A DNA stretch of 38,392 nt from positions 1 to 38,392 of the forward strand of contig CALFPM010000186.1 of NCBI GenBank assembly GCA_937919155.1, read 5' to 3'. The position numbers and the translations under genes are program-made. The notes under the pieces were generated by a model that did not search any database, had not been told where the DNA came from, and was given only the letters and a program-made list of their open reading frames with translations. Shown here in pieces: positions 7,475 through 14,566 of the stretch. This stretch comes from an uncultured Clostridia bacterium. GTDB taxonomy: Bacteria > Bacillota > Clostridia > Oscillospirales > Acutalibacteraceae. Numbering within the stretch: position 1 is the stretch's first letter; every line of letters begins with the position of its first letter.

Positions 7475-8884
7475 TTACTTCTTGCTAAATCCATTGAATT
7501 CAAAATACGATTCTCCTTTTTTATATTCATTTAGAATATCAATTTTAATTTTTAATGGGTAGAAATAATGACCACTTATTTTATGAGCATCTATCAAAAA
7601 ATACTCACTTAACTGTTTACCTATATCCCTGTCCCTTTCTGGCAGTATCCTGTTTGCCGAACACCACCTTTTATAGATGTCGTTAAATTCTGACCTTTTA
7701 ATTTTGTCATTTACTGTATATAGTTCGCAACACTCTTTTACAAATAGTAGGAGAGAGTTATTTTCTATCTGATAGTTTCTCTTATTCTGCTTCATTTCCT
7801 CACTTATCGAGAATTTGTACCCTCTGTTCACCGCCTTTCTAAATTTGTCAATTGCAATACTTGCTATTATATCTTTTTCTTTCAGCATTTTTTCTAATAG
7901 TAGAGGGTCTCTTTGGTCTGTTGGAATAATATTGGAACATTCTATTATCGCAAATCTATCGTACACATGTTGCCCTCGATCTCCTCTGAAGTGTGGCAGA
8001 CTATTTGCATTAAACCACAGAAATCCATCATAGCAAAAATTAAATCCATCCTTACCTTTATATTCAGCGAATAAACTATCTCCTCCTGTAAGATTTTTTA
8101 TCACGTTCATTTCTGCAATTTCAACGGTTGACATGTCACCGCTCCCTGCCAGTCTTTTTCTATAAAGTTGGGCTGCACCAAATCTATCATTTATCTTTTT
8201 CATATCTATTGACACGCAATGATTTCTTCCCAACATTTCCATTGTTAATTCTCTAATTTGAGTCTTACCCGTATTACCTTCACCTACAAGAATCAACAGT
8301 ATTTTAAATTTATATCCTTTTACATTAGATAAAATTCCTCCAATATATTCAAGCAAGAAGTTAATTTTATTTTCATCATTGTTACATAGTGTCTTTAAAT
8401 AATCTTGAAATACTGGTGCGTCATTTAATGTTTTGTTTGCTTGATAATCACACGAAACTATCCTTGTTAACAGAACATCTTCATTATATTCTTCTAATTC
8501 TCCACTTTTTAGATTTAATATTCCGTTATTAAATCCTACAATTTTTTCATTTGAATTGAAATCCGACTCAAAAATATTTGGTTCATCTGTACTAAATTCT
8601 TTATAAACAGCTTCCCAATCTTTCTCCGTTCTGATTTCGATGGGAATATACGATTTTATCAATCCTTTAAATTCTTTTGGCGATATTAGTCTGTAAATTG
8701 GTTTTTCATATAAGAATAAATTTCCTTTCTCTGTAATTTTCAGATTTAAGTTCTCTTTCAAATGCATATAAAGTTTTTGAGTTGAAACTTTAAGCATTCC
8801 ATTTGGAGCTACATAAATCCAATCTGCACTTTCTTTCTGACCGCCTGCACTTAATGTGTTAAAATTAATCATTTTAGGATTCAT
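7475..8884 (-). CDS. P4/D5-type replication helicase (primase C-terminal family)
   Basis: A 469-aa superfamily-3-like AAA+ helicase of the phage/plasmid primase (P4 C-terminal, D5) family, likely to start and drive replication of the excised element. A D5_N-like region covers about residues 90-185. Walker A is GEGNTGKT (201-208). A Walker-B-like segment RLAGSGDMS lies near 245-252. The sensor-1 motif is FLWFNANSLP (288-297) and the arginine finger is YDRF (R310). The C-terminal ~90 residues look like the winged-helix tail seen in the family. There is no primase (archaeo-eukaryotic or Toprim) domain at the N terminus, so priming must come from elsewhere. The start is supported by AAAGGAGG 8 nt upstream. 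The gene is markedly AT-rich. Confidence 0.85.
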   Translation of the reverse strand: MNPKMINFNTLSAGGQKESADWIYVAPNGMLKVSTQKLYMHLKENLNLKITEKGNLFLYEKPIYRLISPKEFKGLIKSYIPIEIRTEKDWEAVYKEFSTDEPNIFESDFNSNEKIVGFNNGILNLKSGELEEYNEDVLLTRIVSCDYQANKTLNDAPVFQDYLKTLCNNDENKINFLLEYIGGILSNVKGYKFKILLILVGEGNTGKTQIRELTMEMLGRNHCVSIDMKKINDRFGAAQLYRKRLAGSGDMSTVEIAEMNVIKNLTGGDSLFAEYKGKDGFNFCYDGFLWFNANSLPHFRGDRGQHVYDRFAIIECSNIIPTDQRDPLLLEKMLKEKDIIASIAIDKFRKAVNRGYKFSISEEMKQNKRNYQIENNSLLLFVKECCELYTVNDKIKRSEFNDIYKRWCSANRILPERDRDIGKQLSEYFLIDAHKISGHYFYPLKIKIDILNEYKKGESYFEFNGFSKK

Positions 8885-9104
8885 TTAAGAATCCTCCTTT
8901 CAATTGTATTTCCTTATCATATATTTAATAAGGATATGTAATAGTTTGTAAATCAAGGAGGTTTCTTGTAAATATTGGTGGAAAATTATTCCTTACATAA
9001 TCATTATGTGGTGTCAAAAATTTTATATACACATTTCTTTGAAGTTTTTTGAATAATTTTATATTAATCTGCCAAAAATCTAAATTTACACTTTTTTAGA
9101 TTTA
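8885..9104. promoter_or_regulatory. AT-rich leader/candidate origin of the replication gene
   Basis: No gene. The strand-neutral signals are two direct TTGTAAAT copies (8946-8953, 8966-8973; 20-bp period), the perfect 7-1-7 palindrome at 8995-9009, and a weak minus-strand TTTACA-16-TATTAA promoter. Iteron-like repeats plus an AT-rich stretch next to a replication helicase are compatible with an origin, but this is inference. Confidence 0.4.
8995..9009. promoter_or_regulatory. Perfect palindrome, candidate operator
   Basis: ACATAAT-C-ATTATGT, a 7-bp perfect inverted repeat around one base, located about 110 bp upstream of the replication helicase start. A dimeric HTH regulator of the island, such as the XRE protein at 10537-10872 or the HTH protein at 9292-9720, could bind it. 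Confidence 0.45.
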
Positions 9105-9238
9105 ACAAAAGTAAAAGCGGCACTGCGTTTTTGTCGCAATACCGCTGAACTTTTGTTTATGACGCTCTATGGAGCGTTTAAAGATTTTTCCCGAAGCCTT
9201 TCCCGCCGAAATGCTTAACGCTCTCTGACGGCGTTAAG
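9105..9238. other. Cluster of three hairpins, unknown function
   Basis: Three inverted repeats in 134 bp. A long branched stem is at 9105-9156 (ACAAAAGT/ACTTTTGT outside, AGCGG/CCGCT and GCG/CGC inside). ACGCTC/GAGCGT is at 9162-9177. CTTAACGC/GCGTTAAG is at 9214-9238. None has an adjacent open reading frame. Their density suggests a structured RNA, a single-strand origin or an origin of transfer near the replication gene. Confidence 0.5.
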
Positions 9239-9247
9239 ACAAAAATA

Positions 9248-9277
9248 GAGATGTCCCGATTTTTCTCAAGACATCTC
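9248..9277 (-). terminator. Terminator of the HTH gene
   Basis: Perfect 8-bp stem GAGATGTC/GACATCTC (9248-9255 with 9270-9277). On the minus strand it is followed by TATTTTTG, 14 bp after the HTH stop. Confidence 0.75.
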
Positions 9278-9291
9278 CTATAATTCTATGT

Positions 9292-9720
9292 TTATTGATT
9301 TAATGTGTTCTCACCGTTATCATACAAATTTTCGTTAATCTTTGCAACAGATAAATTTGAATTTATGCCGTTTATTATTATTGCGTCACGCTTGTTTTTC
9401 GGATAGAGCAGAGCAAAACCGCCGATTTGAAGCAATGATTGAGTTTCTTCAACATTAAGCTCCATTGCAGAGCATAAGCAGATCAGGGAATCTCTTGACG
9501 GGTTTCGCACTCCCGAAAAAATCTGATATCCCATAACCTCGCTCATTTCGGTTTTCTTGATTACTGCTGACTTGACTAAACCTTTCTTTTCAAGTATATT
9601 TGATAAGTAAGCAGACAGTTCTTCGCTCACCATATACTGACTGTTCTCTTTCAGATATTCGCCGATATTATTGGCTTTCATAAGCTCATCCATAAGCTCG
9701 GCTGTTGTTTTCGTTATCAT
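9292..9720 (-). CDS. XRE-like HTH protein divergent from the kinase
   Basis: A 142-aa cytoplasmic protein. The N-terminal ~45 residues are helical (TTAELMDELMKANNIGEYLK). Residues 50-105 form a helix-turn-helix of the type KSAVIKKTEMSEVMGYQIFS followed by NPSRDSLICLCSAMELNVEE, then LYPKNKRDAIIINGI. This GYQIFxGxRxPSRD pattern is one I associate with Firmicutes HTH proteins encoded next to small Ser/Thr kinases. The start at 9720 is set by AAGGAG 7 nt upstream; an in-frame extension to 9900 would lie inside the kinase gene and lacks a ribosome site. Only 25 bp separate it from the kinase start, so it probably regulates, or is a substrate of, that kinase. Confidence 0.75.
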   Translation of the reverse strand: MITKTTAELMDELMKANNIGEYLKENSQYMVSEELSAYLSNILEKKGLVKSAVIKKTEMSEVMGYQIFSGVRNPSRDSLICLCSAMELNVEETQSLLQIGGFALLYPKNKRDAIIINGINSNLSVAKINENLYDNGENTLNQ

Positions 9721-9745
9721 ATAAATACTCCTTGGGGATGATTGT

Positions 9746-10447
9746 TTGCAAAATGATTTCAATTCGATTATGGCAGAGCAGTTTGAGTTTGTCAAGGCAC
9801 TCACACAGAGCAATGGCAAATCTGCTGTTGTTCTTCGCCATAAGGCACTTGGAACACAAATTGTTAAGCTCAATTTTAAGGGTAATGCTTCAATATACAA
9901 TTTATTAAAGAATATATCCCACCCGAATCTGCCGAAAATTTATAGTGTTCAAAGTAACGGCACAAAATGCGAAGTTATTGAAGAATACATTAACGGAACA
10001 ACCGTTGCTGATATTCTCAAAAGCGGTTTATACACCGAAGACGGTGTATGCTCAATTATAAAAAATATTTGCTCCGCACTCGATACGCTTCATTCGCTGA
10101 ACATAATTCACAGAGATATAAAACCTGAAAACATAATGATTGATTCAAGCGGTAATGTTAAACTTATTGACTTTGATGCCGCAAGAATTTTCAAAACTTA
10201 TCAGCCACAGGACACATCATTCATCGGCACGGCAGGATTTGCCGCACCCGAACAATACGGAATCAATCAGACTGACTGCCGCTCGGATATTTTTGCTATC
10301 GGCATTCTTATGAATGTTATGCTCACAGGTGAACACCCCTCAAAAAAGCTCTATAACGGCAAGCTAGGAAAAGTCATTGAAACCTGTATTAACATCGACC
10401 CGAACAAGCGTTACCCGAATGTGCGTGAGCTTGTTTCAAAATTATAA
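9746..10447 (+). CDS. Small soluble Ser/Thr protein kinase
   Basis: A 233-aa Hanks-type kinase with no membrane segment or PASTA domains, so a cytosolic minimal kinase. ATP lysine is probably K41 (TQIVKLNF). The catalytic loop HRDIKPEN is complete (H122, D124, K126, N129). The metal motif is DFD (142-144) instead of DFG. The activation segment ends GTAGFAAPEQ (161-170), followed by DIFAIGILM. The glycine loop is poor (QSNGKSAV), and the usual alpha-C glutamate seems replaced at about residue 50; family alignment is needed. I favour the TTG start at 9746: GGGG lies 8 nt upstream and keeps the first kinase strand, while the ATG at 9770 has no ribosome site. The HTH gene lies 25 bp away in the opposite direction. 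Confidence 0.88.
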   Translation: MQNDFNSIMAEQFEFVKALTQSNGKSAVVLRHKALGTQIVKLNFKGNASIYNLLKNISHPNLPKIYSVQSNGTKCEVIEEYINGTTVADILKSGLYTEDGVCSIIKNICSALDTLHSLNIIHRDIKPENIMIDSSGNVKLIDFDAARIFKTYQPQDTSFIGTAGFAAPEQYGINQTDCRSDIFAIGILMNVMLTGEHPSKKLYNGKLGKVIETCINIDPNKRYPNVRELVSKL

Positions 10448-10464
10448 CATAATAATTTATAAAA

Positions 10465-10487
10465 GTCCTATGCAGCCTGCATAGGAC
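10465..10487 (+). terminator. Hairpin after the kinase gene
   Basis: Perfect 10-bp stem GTCCTATGCA/TGCATAGGAC around GCC, 18 bp past the kinase stop. It is followed by A residues rather than T, so on its own it is more a stabilising hairpin than a classic terminator. Confidence 0.5.
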
Positions 10488-10490
10488 AAA

Positions 10491-10534
10491 AAGACCGCTG
10501 ACGGTGTAGAATACTGTCAACGGTCTTATTTTTT
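10491..10534. terminator. Bidirectional terminator, kinase and XRE genes
   Basis: Stem AAGACCG/CGGTCTT (10491-10497 with 10521-10527), extended inside by CTGAC/TGTCA-type pairing. It has ATTTTTT on the plus side and TTTTTG on the minus side, so it serves the converging kinase (+) and XRE (-) genes. Confidence 0.75.
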
Positions 10535-10536
10535 AT

Positions 10537-10872
10537 TCAGATTTCATCAATTTTATCCGCCATTGCATTAACCATAGCAACAAATCGGCGAACTTTTTCG
10601 GGGTCTTTGTTTCTTAATGAGGCTGACAGGTGCATAAGCATATCCTCACCCTCAAAGCTATCAAGCAAAAGGCTGTCCGTGCTTACATTCAGAGCTTTTG
10701 CAACTGCACACAGAGCGTCAATGGACGGTGTTCTTGTTCCCCTTTCGATATGACCGATATGAGCAGTTGACAGAGAACACATCTCGCCGAGTTCTTCTTG
10801 GGTTAGATGTTTTTTCTCGCGGGCAGAACGAATCCGCATACCCAAAGCATAGTAGTCAACTTCAAAGCTCAT
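10537..10872 (-). CDS. XRE-family transcriptional regulator
   Basis: A 111-aa Cro/CI-type repressor. The HTH spans about residues 8-65: LGMRIRSAREKKHLTQEELG, then CSLSTAHIGHIERGTRTPSI and DALCAVAKALNVSTDSLL, a textbook XRE pattern. A short helical C-terminal region (KDPEKVRRFVAMVNAMADKI) probably dimerises. The start at 10872 is chosen because AGGCGG lies 8 nt upstream; the ATG at 10890 precedes that site. It is divergent from the zinc-ribbon operon, with the strong promoter and repeated AATAGAATT boxes between them. The likely role is repression of that operon and perhaps of itself. It is the best candidate for the island's master switch. Confidence 0.88.
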   Translation of the reverse strand: MSFEVDYYALGMRIRSAREKKHLTQEELGEMCSLSTAHIGHIERGTRTPSIDALCAVAKALNVSTDSLLLDSFEGEDMLMHLSASLRNKDPEKVRRFVAMVNAMADKIDEI

Positions 10873-10957
10873 TTTAACACCGCCTAACATTTATGATATA
10901 TGATTATACAATAATTTTAGTATATCCATAAATAAACTGTAAGCATTAAATAACAAC

Positions 10958-10983
10958 CAATAGAATTATTGACTAATAGAATT
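10958..10983. promoter_or_regulatory. Candidate operator of the XRE regulator
   Basis: Two AATAGAATT copies (10959-10967 region and 10975-10983) 15-16 bp apart. The first lies within the inverted repeat CAATA-n4-TATTG (10958-10971). The block covers the -35 box of the zinc-ribbon operon promoter, the expected position for a repressor. Binding by the XRE protein is inferred. Confidence 0.45.
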
Positions 10984-10997
10984 GTTAATGTTATAAT
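10969..10997 (+). promoter_or_regulatory. Promoter of the zinc-ribbon operon
   Basis: TTGACT (10969-10974), 17-bp spacer, TATAAT (10992-10997), 48 bp before the ATG at 11046. This is a near-consensus sigma-A promoter. Confidence 0.85.
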
Positions 10998-11045
10998 CAA
11001 GGTGCAAATTGAAATTTGTATAAATAAAAAGAGAGGAAGATTTTA

Positions 11046-11672
11046 ATGAATTGCAAAAATTGCGGTAAAGAAATTGAAGACGGTCTTGAACTGTGTCAGG
11101 AATGTCAGACAAAAGCAGAAACCCCTGCTGAAAACACAAAGGATATTATCAGTCAGATTAAGGACTCCAAATCAACTCCCAAAGAAAAAATCGGTTGTCT
11201 GATTAACTTCTTGAAAGAAAAAGCCAAGAACATATTAAATAACTATAAGAATTTCAAAACTCTCTCAACCAAGCAAAAAATCATACATATTGTTGCACCT
11301 ATCTTAATTGTTGTTATCTTATTCAGTTCAGGCGGTGGCGGCGGAATGTCCGAATCCGAGGCTATGGCATATATAGCAACTTACAATATGCTGGATTCAA
11401 GTATGAGCAGAGTTTTCGGTGAAGTAAGTGCCGCAGATGTAATCGGCTATATGTTTTCAAATCCCGATTATGAAATTGAAAAAGACGGAGAGAAAACCTA
11501 TGTTACCGTTTCGGGCAAATGCCGCACAACATACGGCTCTTCCGATTATTCATACGAAGCTTCGGTTACCTTCTCCATAAGTGAAGAAAGCGGAATGGTT
11601 ATGATTAAGTCAGACACCAACAACAGCAAGGATATTATGAAAAGCATAGCAGTTCAGCTTGCTTACAATTAA
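11046..11672 (+). CDS. Zinc-ribbon single-pass membrane protein
   Basis: A 208-aa protein with a cytoplasmic N-terminal zinc ribbon (C3, C6, C17, C20; CKNCGKEIEDGLELCQEC) and a charged linker to about residue 77. One membrane helix (about 78-95, IHIVAPILIVVILF) is followed by SSGGGGG and an external domain of ~110 residues. That domain has alternating strands and no recognised family. The layout (zinc ribbon, helix, exported domain) is that of TcaA-like proteins, but the external domain is much shorter. The start has GAGAGGAAG upstream. First gene of the XRE-facing operon, 12 bp from the next gene, whose first 12 codons are nearly the same, indicating in-operon duplication of the ribbon module. 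Confidence 0.8.
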   Translation: MNCKNCGKEIEDGLELCQECQTKAETPAENTKDIISQIKDSKSTPKEKIGCLINFLKEKAKNILNNYKNFKTLSTKQKIIHIVAPILIVVILFSSGGGGGMSESEAMAYIATYNMLDSSMSRVFGEVSAADVIGYMFSNPDYEIEKDGEKTYVTVSGKCRTTYGSSDYSYEASVTFSISEESGMVMIKSDTNNSKDIMKSIAVQLAYN

Positions 11673-11684
11673 GGAGGAGTAGCT

Positions 11685-12179
11685 ATGTTTTGCAAAAATT
11701 GCGGCAAAGAAATTGAAGAAAATGTAAAGTTCTGTTCCTCTTGCGGTACAGCCGTTGAAAATAATACACCTGCAGATACCACAGCACAGCCATCAACCGC
11801 CTCACCTGCTGAAGGCTTGCTGATTGAACACGAAACAGTGCAGGAGAAAAAATGGGCAACTCCCGAAAAAATATTGTCCGCACTTTCACTATTCTTTTTA
11901 TTTATGACGGTTATTTCGCCGCTTATAACAGAAATTGGCACGGGAATTCAGGTGACCAATATTTTTGAAATTTTGCGAGGTGTTCTGATTACGGGTGCAT
12001 TCTTCGGAGTGGCAATGTTCATTCATAACAAACGACCTTTAACCGACCATTATAAATTCAAATGTCCTTATTGCAATGAAGAAAACATGGTTTCGGCAGA
12101 CGAAACAAAAACTTTCAACTGCTCAAAATGCAAAAAGACAATGACGATTATTGACGGACAAATTAAAACTATAAATTAA
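11685..12179 (+). CDS. Membrane protein with zinc ribbons at both ends
   Basis: A 164-aa protein. The N-terminal ribbon uses C3, C6, C17, C20 (CKNCGKEIEENVKFCSSC). A Thr/Pro/Ala linker (28-45) follows. Two hydrophobic helices lie at about 62-82 and 95-113. The C-terminal second ribbon uses C127, C130, C146, C149 (CPYCNEEN ... CSKCKK). With two helices, both ribbons face the cytoplasm. AAGGAGG lies 8 nt before the ATG. It is 13 bp from the next gene, so one transcript. Metal binding is inferred from cysteine spacing. It may bring together cytoplasmic partners at the membrane; the co-encoded kinase is a possible partner but no direct evidence exists. Confidence 0.78.
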   Translation: MFCKNCGKEIEENVKFCSSCGTAVENNTPADTTAQPSTASPAEGLLIEHETVQEKKWATPEKILSALSLFFLFMTVISPLITEIGTGIQVTNIFEILRGVLITGAFFGVAMFIHNKRPLTDHYKFKCPYCNEENMVSADETKTFNCSKCKKTMTIIDGQIKTIN

Positions 12180-12192
12180 GGAGATAATCATT

Positions 12193-12882
12193 ATGGTATG
12201 TAATACTTGCGGTACAACAACTGACAGCACAGAAACCACTCCCAAAAAGAAGAAAGGCAAGTTGGCAATTATCCTTTGGGCAATAATCGCTGTTGTTTTT
12301 ATCGGACTGGTTGCTCTTTTAGGTTCTGACAGCGACGAAAGCTCATTGACAGTTCCTGCTGAAAATGACACAGGGGCACTTATTAATATGACATTTCAAG
12401 AATATTCTGAAAACTTTGGAAAAACATTGGATGAGTTTTATTTAGTCAACAACTTATCTGCTACAAACTTTGATTTATCACTGTTTTGGAACAACAAAGT
12501 TGAACCTATGACCGAATATGAAGATAACTCTGGAAAAGCTTTCACAACATACTTTGCATTTCTTGACGGCACACATATTTCAGTAAAAGAACAGGATGAA
12601 AAAATAAATTCAATAAATATTTGTTTTGATTACGACGAAAATGATTTTGCGATAGTTTCGGCAGCAATCACATATATGATGTGCGGAAAAATGGAGTTTG
12701 AAGAAGCAAATAAGATTTTTGAAACTGTAAGAGACGGAATAATGTCAAATACTATGGTTTATAAAGATGGTATTCTGTACTCAATAACCACCTCCACCGT
12801 ATCATACACTATAATGGCAGCTTCTGAAGAATTTATTTCAAGCCTTGAAGCAAGTGGCAGTTGTAATGTTCTCCGTTGGTAA
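12193..12882 (+). CDS. Membrane-anchored protein with a half zinc ribbon
   Basis: A 229-aa protein beginning MVCNTCGTTTDST. Only the first cysteine pair (C3, C6) of the ribbon remains; the second pair expected near residues 17-20 is replaced by a KKKKGK stretch, so it may need a partner to bind metal. One membrane helix spans about 24-44, followed by an acidic linker and an external domain of ~170 residues, rich in Thr, Phe and acidic residues, without a recognised family. GGAG lies 9 nt before the ATG. Third gene of the operon started at 10969. The gene after it has its own promoter and an RNA-hairpin leader. Confidence 0.75.
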   Translation: MVCNTCGTTTDSTETTPKKKKGKLAIILWAIIAVVFIGLVALLGSDSDESSLTVPAENDTGALINMTFQEYSENFGKTLDEFYLVNNLSATNFDLSLFWNNKVEPMTEYEDNSGKAFTTYFAFLDGTHISVKEQDEKINSINICFDYDENDFAIVSAAITYMMCGKMEFEEANKIFETVRDGIMSNTMVYKDGILYSITTSTVSYTIMAASEEFISSLEASGSCNVLRW

Positions 12883-12889
12883 TTAAATA

Positions 12890-12918
12890 TTGAAAATTCC
12901 CCTGAATGATTATATAAT
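12890..12918 (+). promoter_or_regulatory. Internal promoter for the 505-aa gene
   Basis: TTGAAA (12890-12895), 17-bp spacer, TATAAT (12913-12918), 30 bp before the ATG at 12948. It allows expression separate from the three upstream genes. Confidence 0.8.
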
Positions 12919-12943
12919 AATGCTATAATCATTTTGGGGGATT
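12895..12943 (+). promoter_or_regulatory. 20-bp hairpin sequestering the ribosome site
   Basis: Arms 12895-12914 and 12924-12943 pair at 17 Watson-Crick and 2 G-U positions around a 9-nt loop. The right arm contains the ribosome site GGGGGA, 7 nt before the ATG at 12948. Transcripts from the upstream operon contain both arms. Transcripts from the 12913 promoter begin in the loop and contain only the right arm. Translation should therefore depend on which promoter is used. Confidence 0.6.
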
Positions 12944-12947
12944 TATT

Positions 12948-14465
12948 ATGTTCTGCAAAAACTGTAAAAAAGAACTGCCCGACGAAAGTCAATTCTGTCC
13001 TTACTGTATGACAAAATTCGGCGAAGAAAAAGAAGTCGCTCCAATTCTTACAAAATCAAAAAAGAAACTGCCGATTATAATTGTTTCAGCAATTCTGTGT
13101 GTTGCAATTATTGTTACGGGAATAATTGTTATTCCGAAGCTCGGCAAAAATAATGATGATAACAATATTCCTGTCGGCGCAACCGTATCTGAAACTAAAT
13201 CGGAAGCAGCAACCAAAGCTGTTGTCAACAAGATATCACCTGACGATGATACGGAGTTGGGATTAATGAATGTTAAAATTCACAACAACCCAAAGCTTAA
13301 CGAGGTTGAAAAACTTATTGTTCAGTATTTCGACACCGACTATTTTCGAGCACCTTACAGCTCATTACAGCGTTATCCGCAGGTTTACAAAGATGCACAA
13401 ATCAACTTTCTTTGCTATGTAACCAAAATCATAGAAAGCAACTCCGAAGAATACACGGCACTTGTTGAATATGAAGCATATAAAAACGCCGAGGGATTCT
13501 ATTGGAATACGGGAGATTATGCTGTCATTAAAGGCACACAGAGCGAAACAAGAATTATGGAGGGTGATACCCTTTATCTTTACGGAAAATATGTTGATGT
13601 GAACACTTACACCGTTGACGGCAAGAGCTATGCCGTTCCCACCGTTCTCGTTAATCGCTACTCATATTTCTCCGAGTATGACAGAGTCAGACCAATGTAT
13701 TCAACGGAAGAAATACGCTCAATGGCAAAATACATTTTCGGAGATAATATTAAGCTCCGATATACAGAAAACGACGATGTTGCATTCGGCGATGATTATG
13801 GTTACGACCAGTACAAAGGTTTATATTACACTGCAGAGCTTGACAATCAAAGCAATGCCAATTTCACAAAATATCTTTTCTTTGCAGGCTACGGCGGATA
13901 TATCATCGACTGCAAATCAGAATATCCTATTGAAAGAAACCTGACCTTTTCGGCAGACTTTGAGAATTTTTATCTTGAAGTATTCGATAATTCTCTGAAA
14001 ATTTATACTCTTGAATGTTACGACAGAGATTTGAAAAAGGTGTGGAGTCGTGAGTTTGACCAGACAACAAGCTCCGTTATCGACTACACCAAAGACCATA
14101 TCTATCTTGTTGCAAACGGAAGTATGTACATAATTGATGCTGAAACAGGTGAAAATGCAGTCGACCCCAAATATGTCGGTGCAAAATCCGAAATCCGAAA
14201 GCTTGAAGACGGAATCCTGCTTGTTTCTCATAAGAGTTCTGACGCAATTATGAAAACAGACCTTGTAGGCAATGTTCTCTGGACTGCTAACCTTTCCAAA
14301 GATATGCGAGAGCCGAGCACACCCGAAGATATTCCTGTTGTTCAGCTTATCGGCGGCAACTATGTTATTCAGTATGAAGCCGTAACAAACGGATATCCCG
14401 ACGGAACATATACTGCTGTAATCACACCTGACGGAACGGTTGATTTTGACGGCGAAGCATTTTAA
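12948..14465 (+). CDS. Zinc-ribbon membrane protein with large external domain
   Basis: A 505-aa protein: cytoplasmic zinc ribbon (C3, C6, C17, C20; CKNCKKELPDESQFCPYC), basic linker, membrane helix about 41-63, then a Ser/Thr/Glu-rich stalk (70-95). The external part seems to have two units. One is about 115-235, strand-rich, with YKDAQINFLCYVTKI and GDTLYLYGKYVDV, resembling an OB-like fold. The other is about 315-500, with repeated strand motifs such as VWSREFDQTTSSVIDYTKDH and VLWTANLSKD, as in PQQ-like beta-propeller blades. This suggests a ligand-binding or surface-sensing role. It has its own promoter and a hairpin over its ribosome site. Last gene of the island cargo. Specific function not recognised. 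Confidence 0.78.
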   Translation: MFCKNCKKELPDESQFCPYCMTKFGEEKEVAPILTKSKKKLPIIIVSAILCVAIIVTGIIVIPKLGKNNDDNNIPVGATVSETKSEAATKAVVNKISPDDDTELGLMNVKIHNNPKLNEVEKLIVQYFDTDYFRAPYSSLQRYPQVYKDAQINFLCYVTKIIESNSEEYTALVEYEAYKNAEGFYWNTGDYAVIKGTQSETRIMEGDTLYLYGKYVDVNTYTVDGKSYAVPTVLVNRYSYFSEYDRVRPMYSTEEIRSMAKYIFGDNIKLRYTENDDVAFGDDYGYDQYKGLYYTAELDNQSNANFTKYLFFAGYGGYIIDCKSEYPIERNLTFSADFENFYLEVFDNSLKIYTLECYDRDLKKVWSREFDQTTSSVIDYTKDHIYLVANGSMYIIDAETGENAVDPKYVGAKSEIRKLEDGILLVSHKSSDAIMKTDLVGNVLWTANLSKDMREPSTPEDIPVVQLIGGNYVIQYEAVTNGYPDGTYTAVITPDGTVDFDGEAF

Positions 14466-14469
14466 CGAA

Positions 14470-14508
14470 AAAGAGTGCAGTTTTCACGCTGCACTCTTTC
14501 TGATTTTT
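14470..14508 (+). terminator. Terminator of the zinc-ribbon gene cluster
   Basis: Perfect 11-bp stem AAAGAGTGCAG/CTGCACTCTTT (14470-14480 with 14489-14499), followed by CTGATTTTTA. Confidence 0.85.
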
Positions 14509-14533
14509 ATGTAGTTTTTCACTCTGAAATTGT

Positions 14534-14556
14534 GAATTTCCCTCGACTTTCCCTCG
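14534..14556 (+). repeat. Candidate right integrase arm-site pair
   Basis: TTTCCCTC at 14537-14544 and 14548-14555 (11-bp period), inside a block matching the left-end block at 5469-5491 except for three internal bases. It is about 117 bp inside the attR core. The orientation is the same as at the left end. Confidence 0.65.
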
Positions 14557-14566
14557 TCCTGTATTT

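Noticed and set aside
7475..8884. Full primase-helicase
   Set aside because: Only the D5_N and helicase parts are seen; no primase active-site motif occurs in the N-terminal ~90 residues.
9105..9277. Group II intron or known riboswitch
   Set aside because: No reverse transcriptase, domain V-like motif or ligand-binding riboswitch core was recognised; only simple hairpins are seen.
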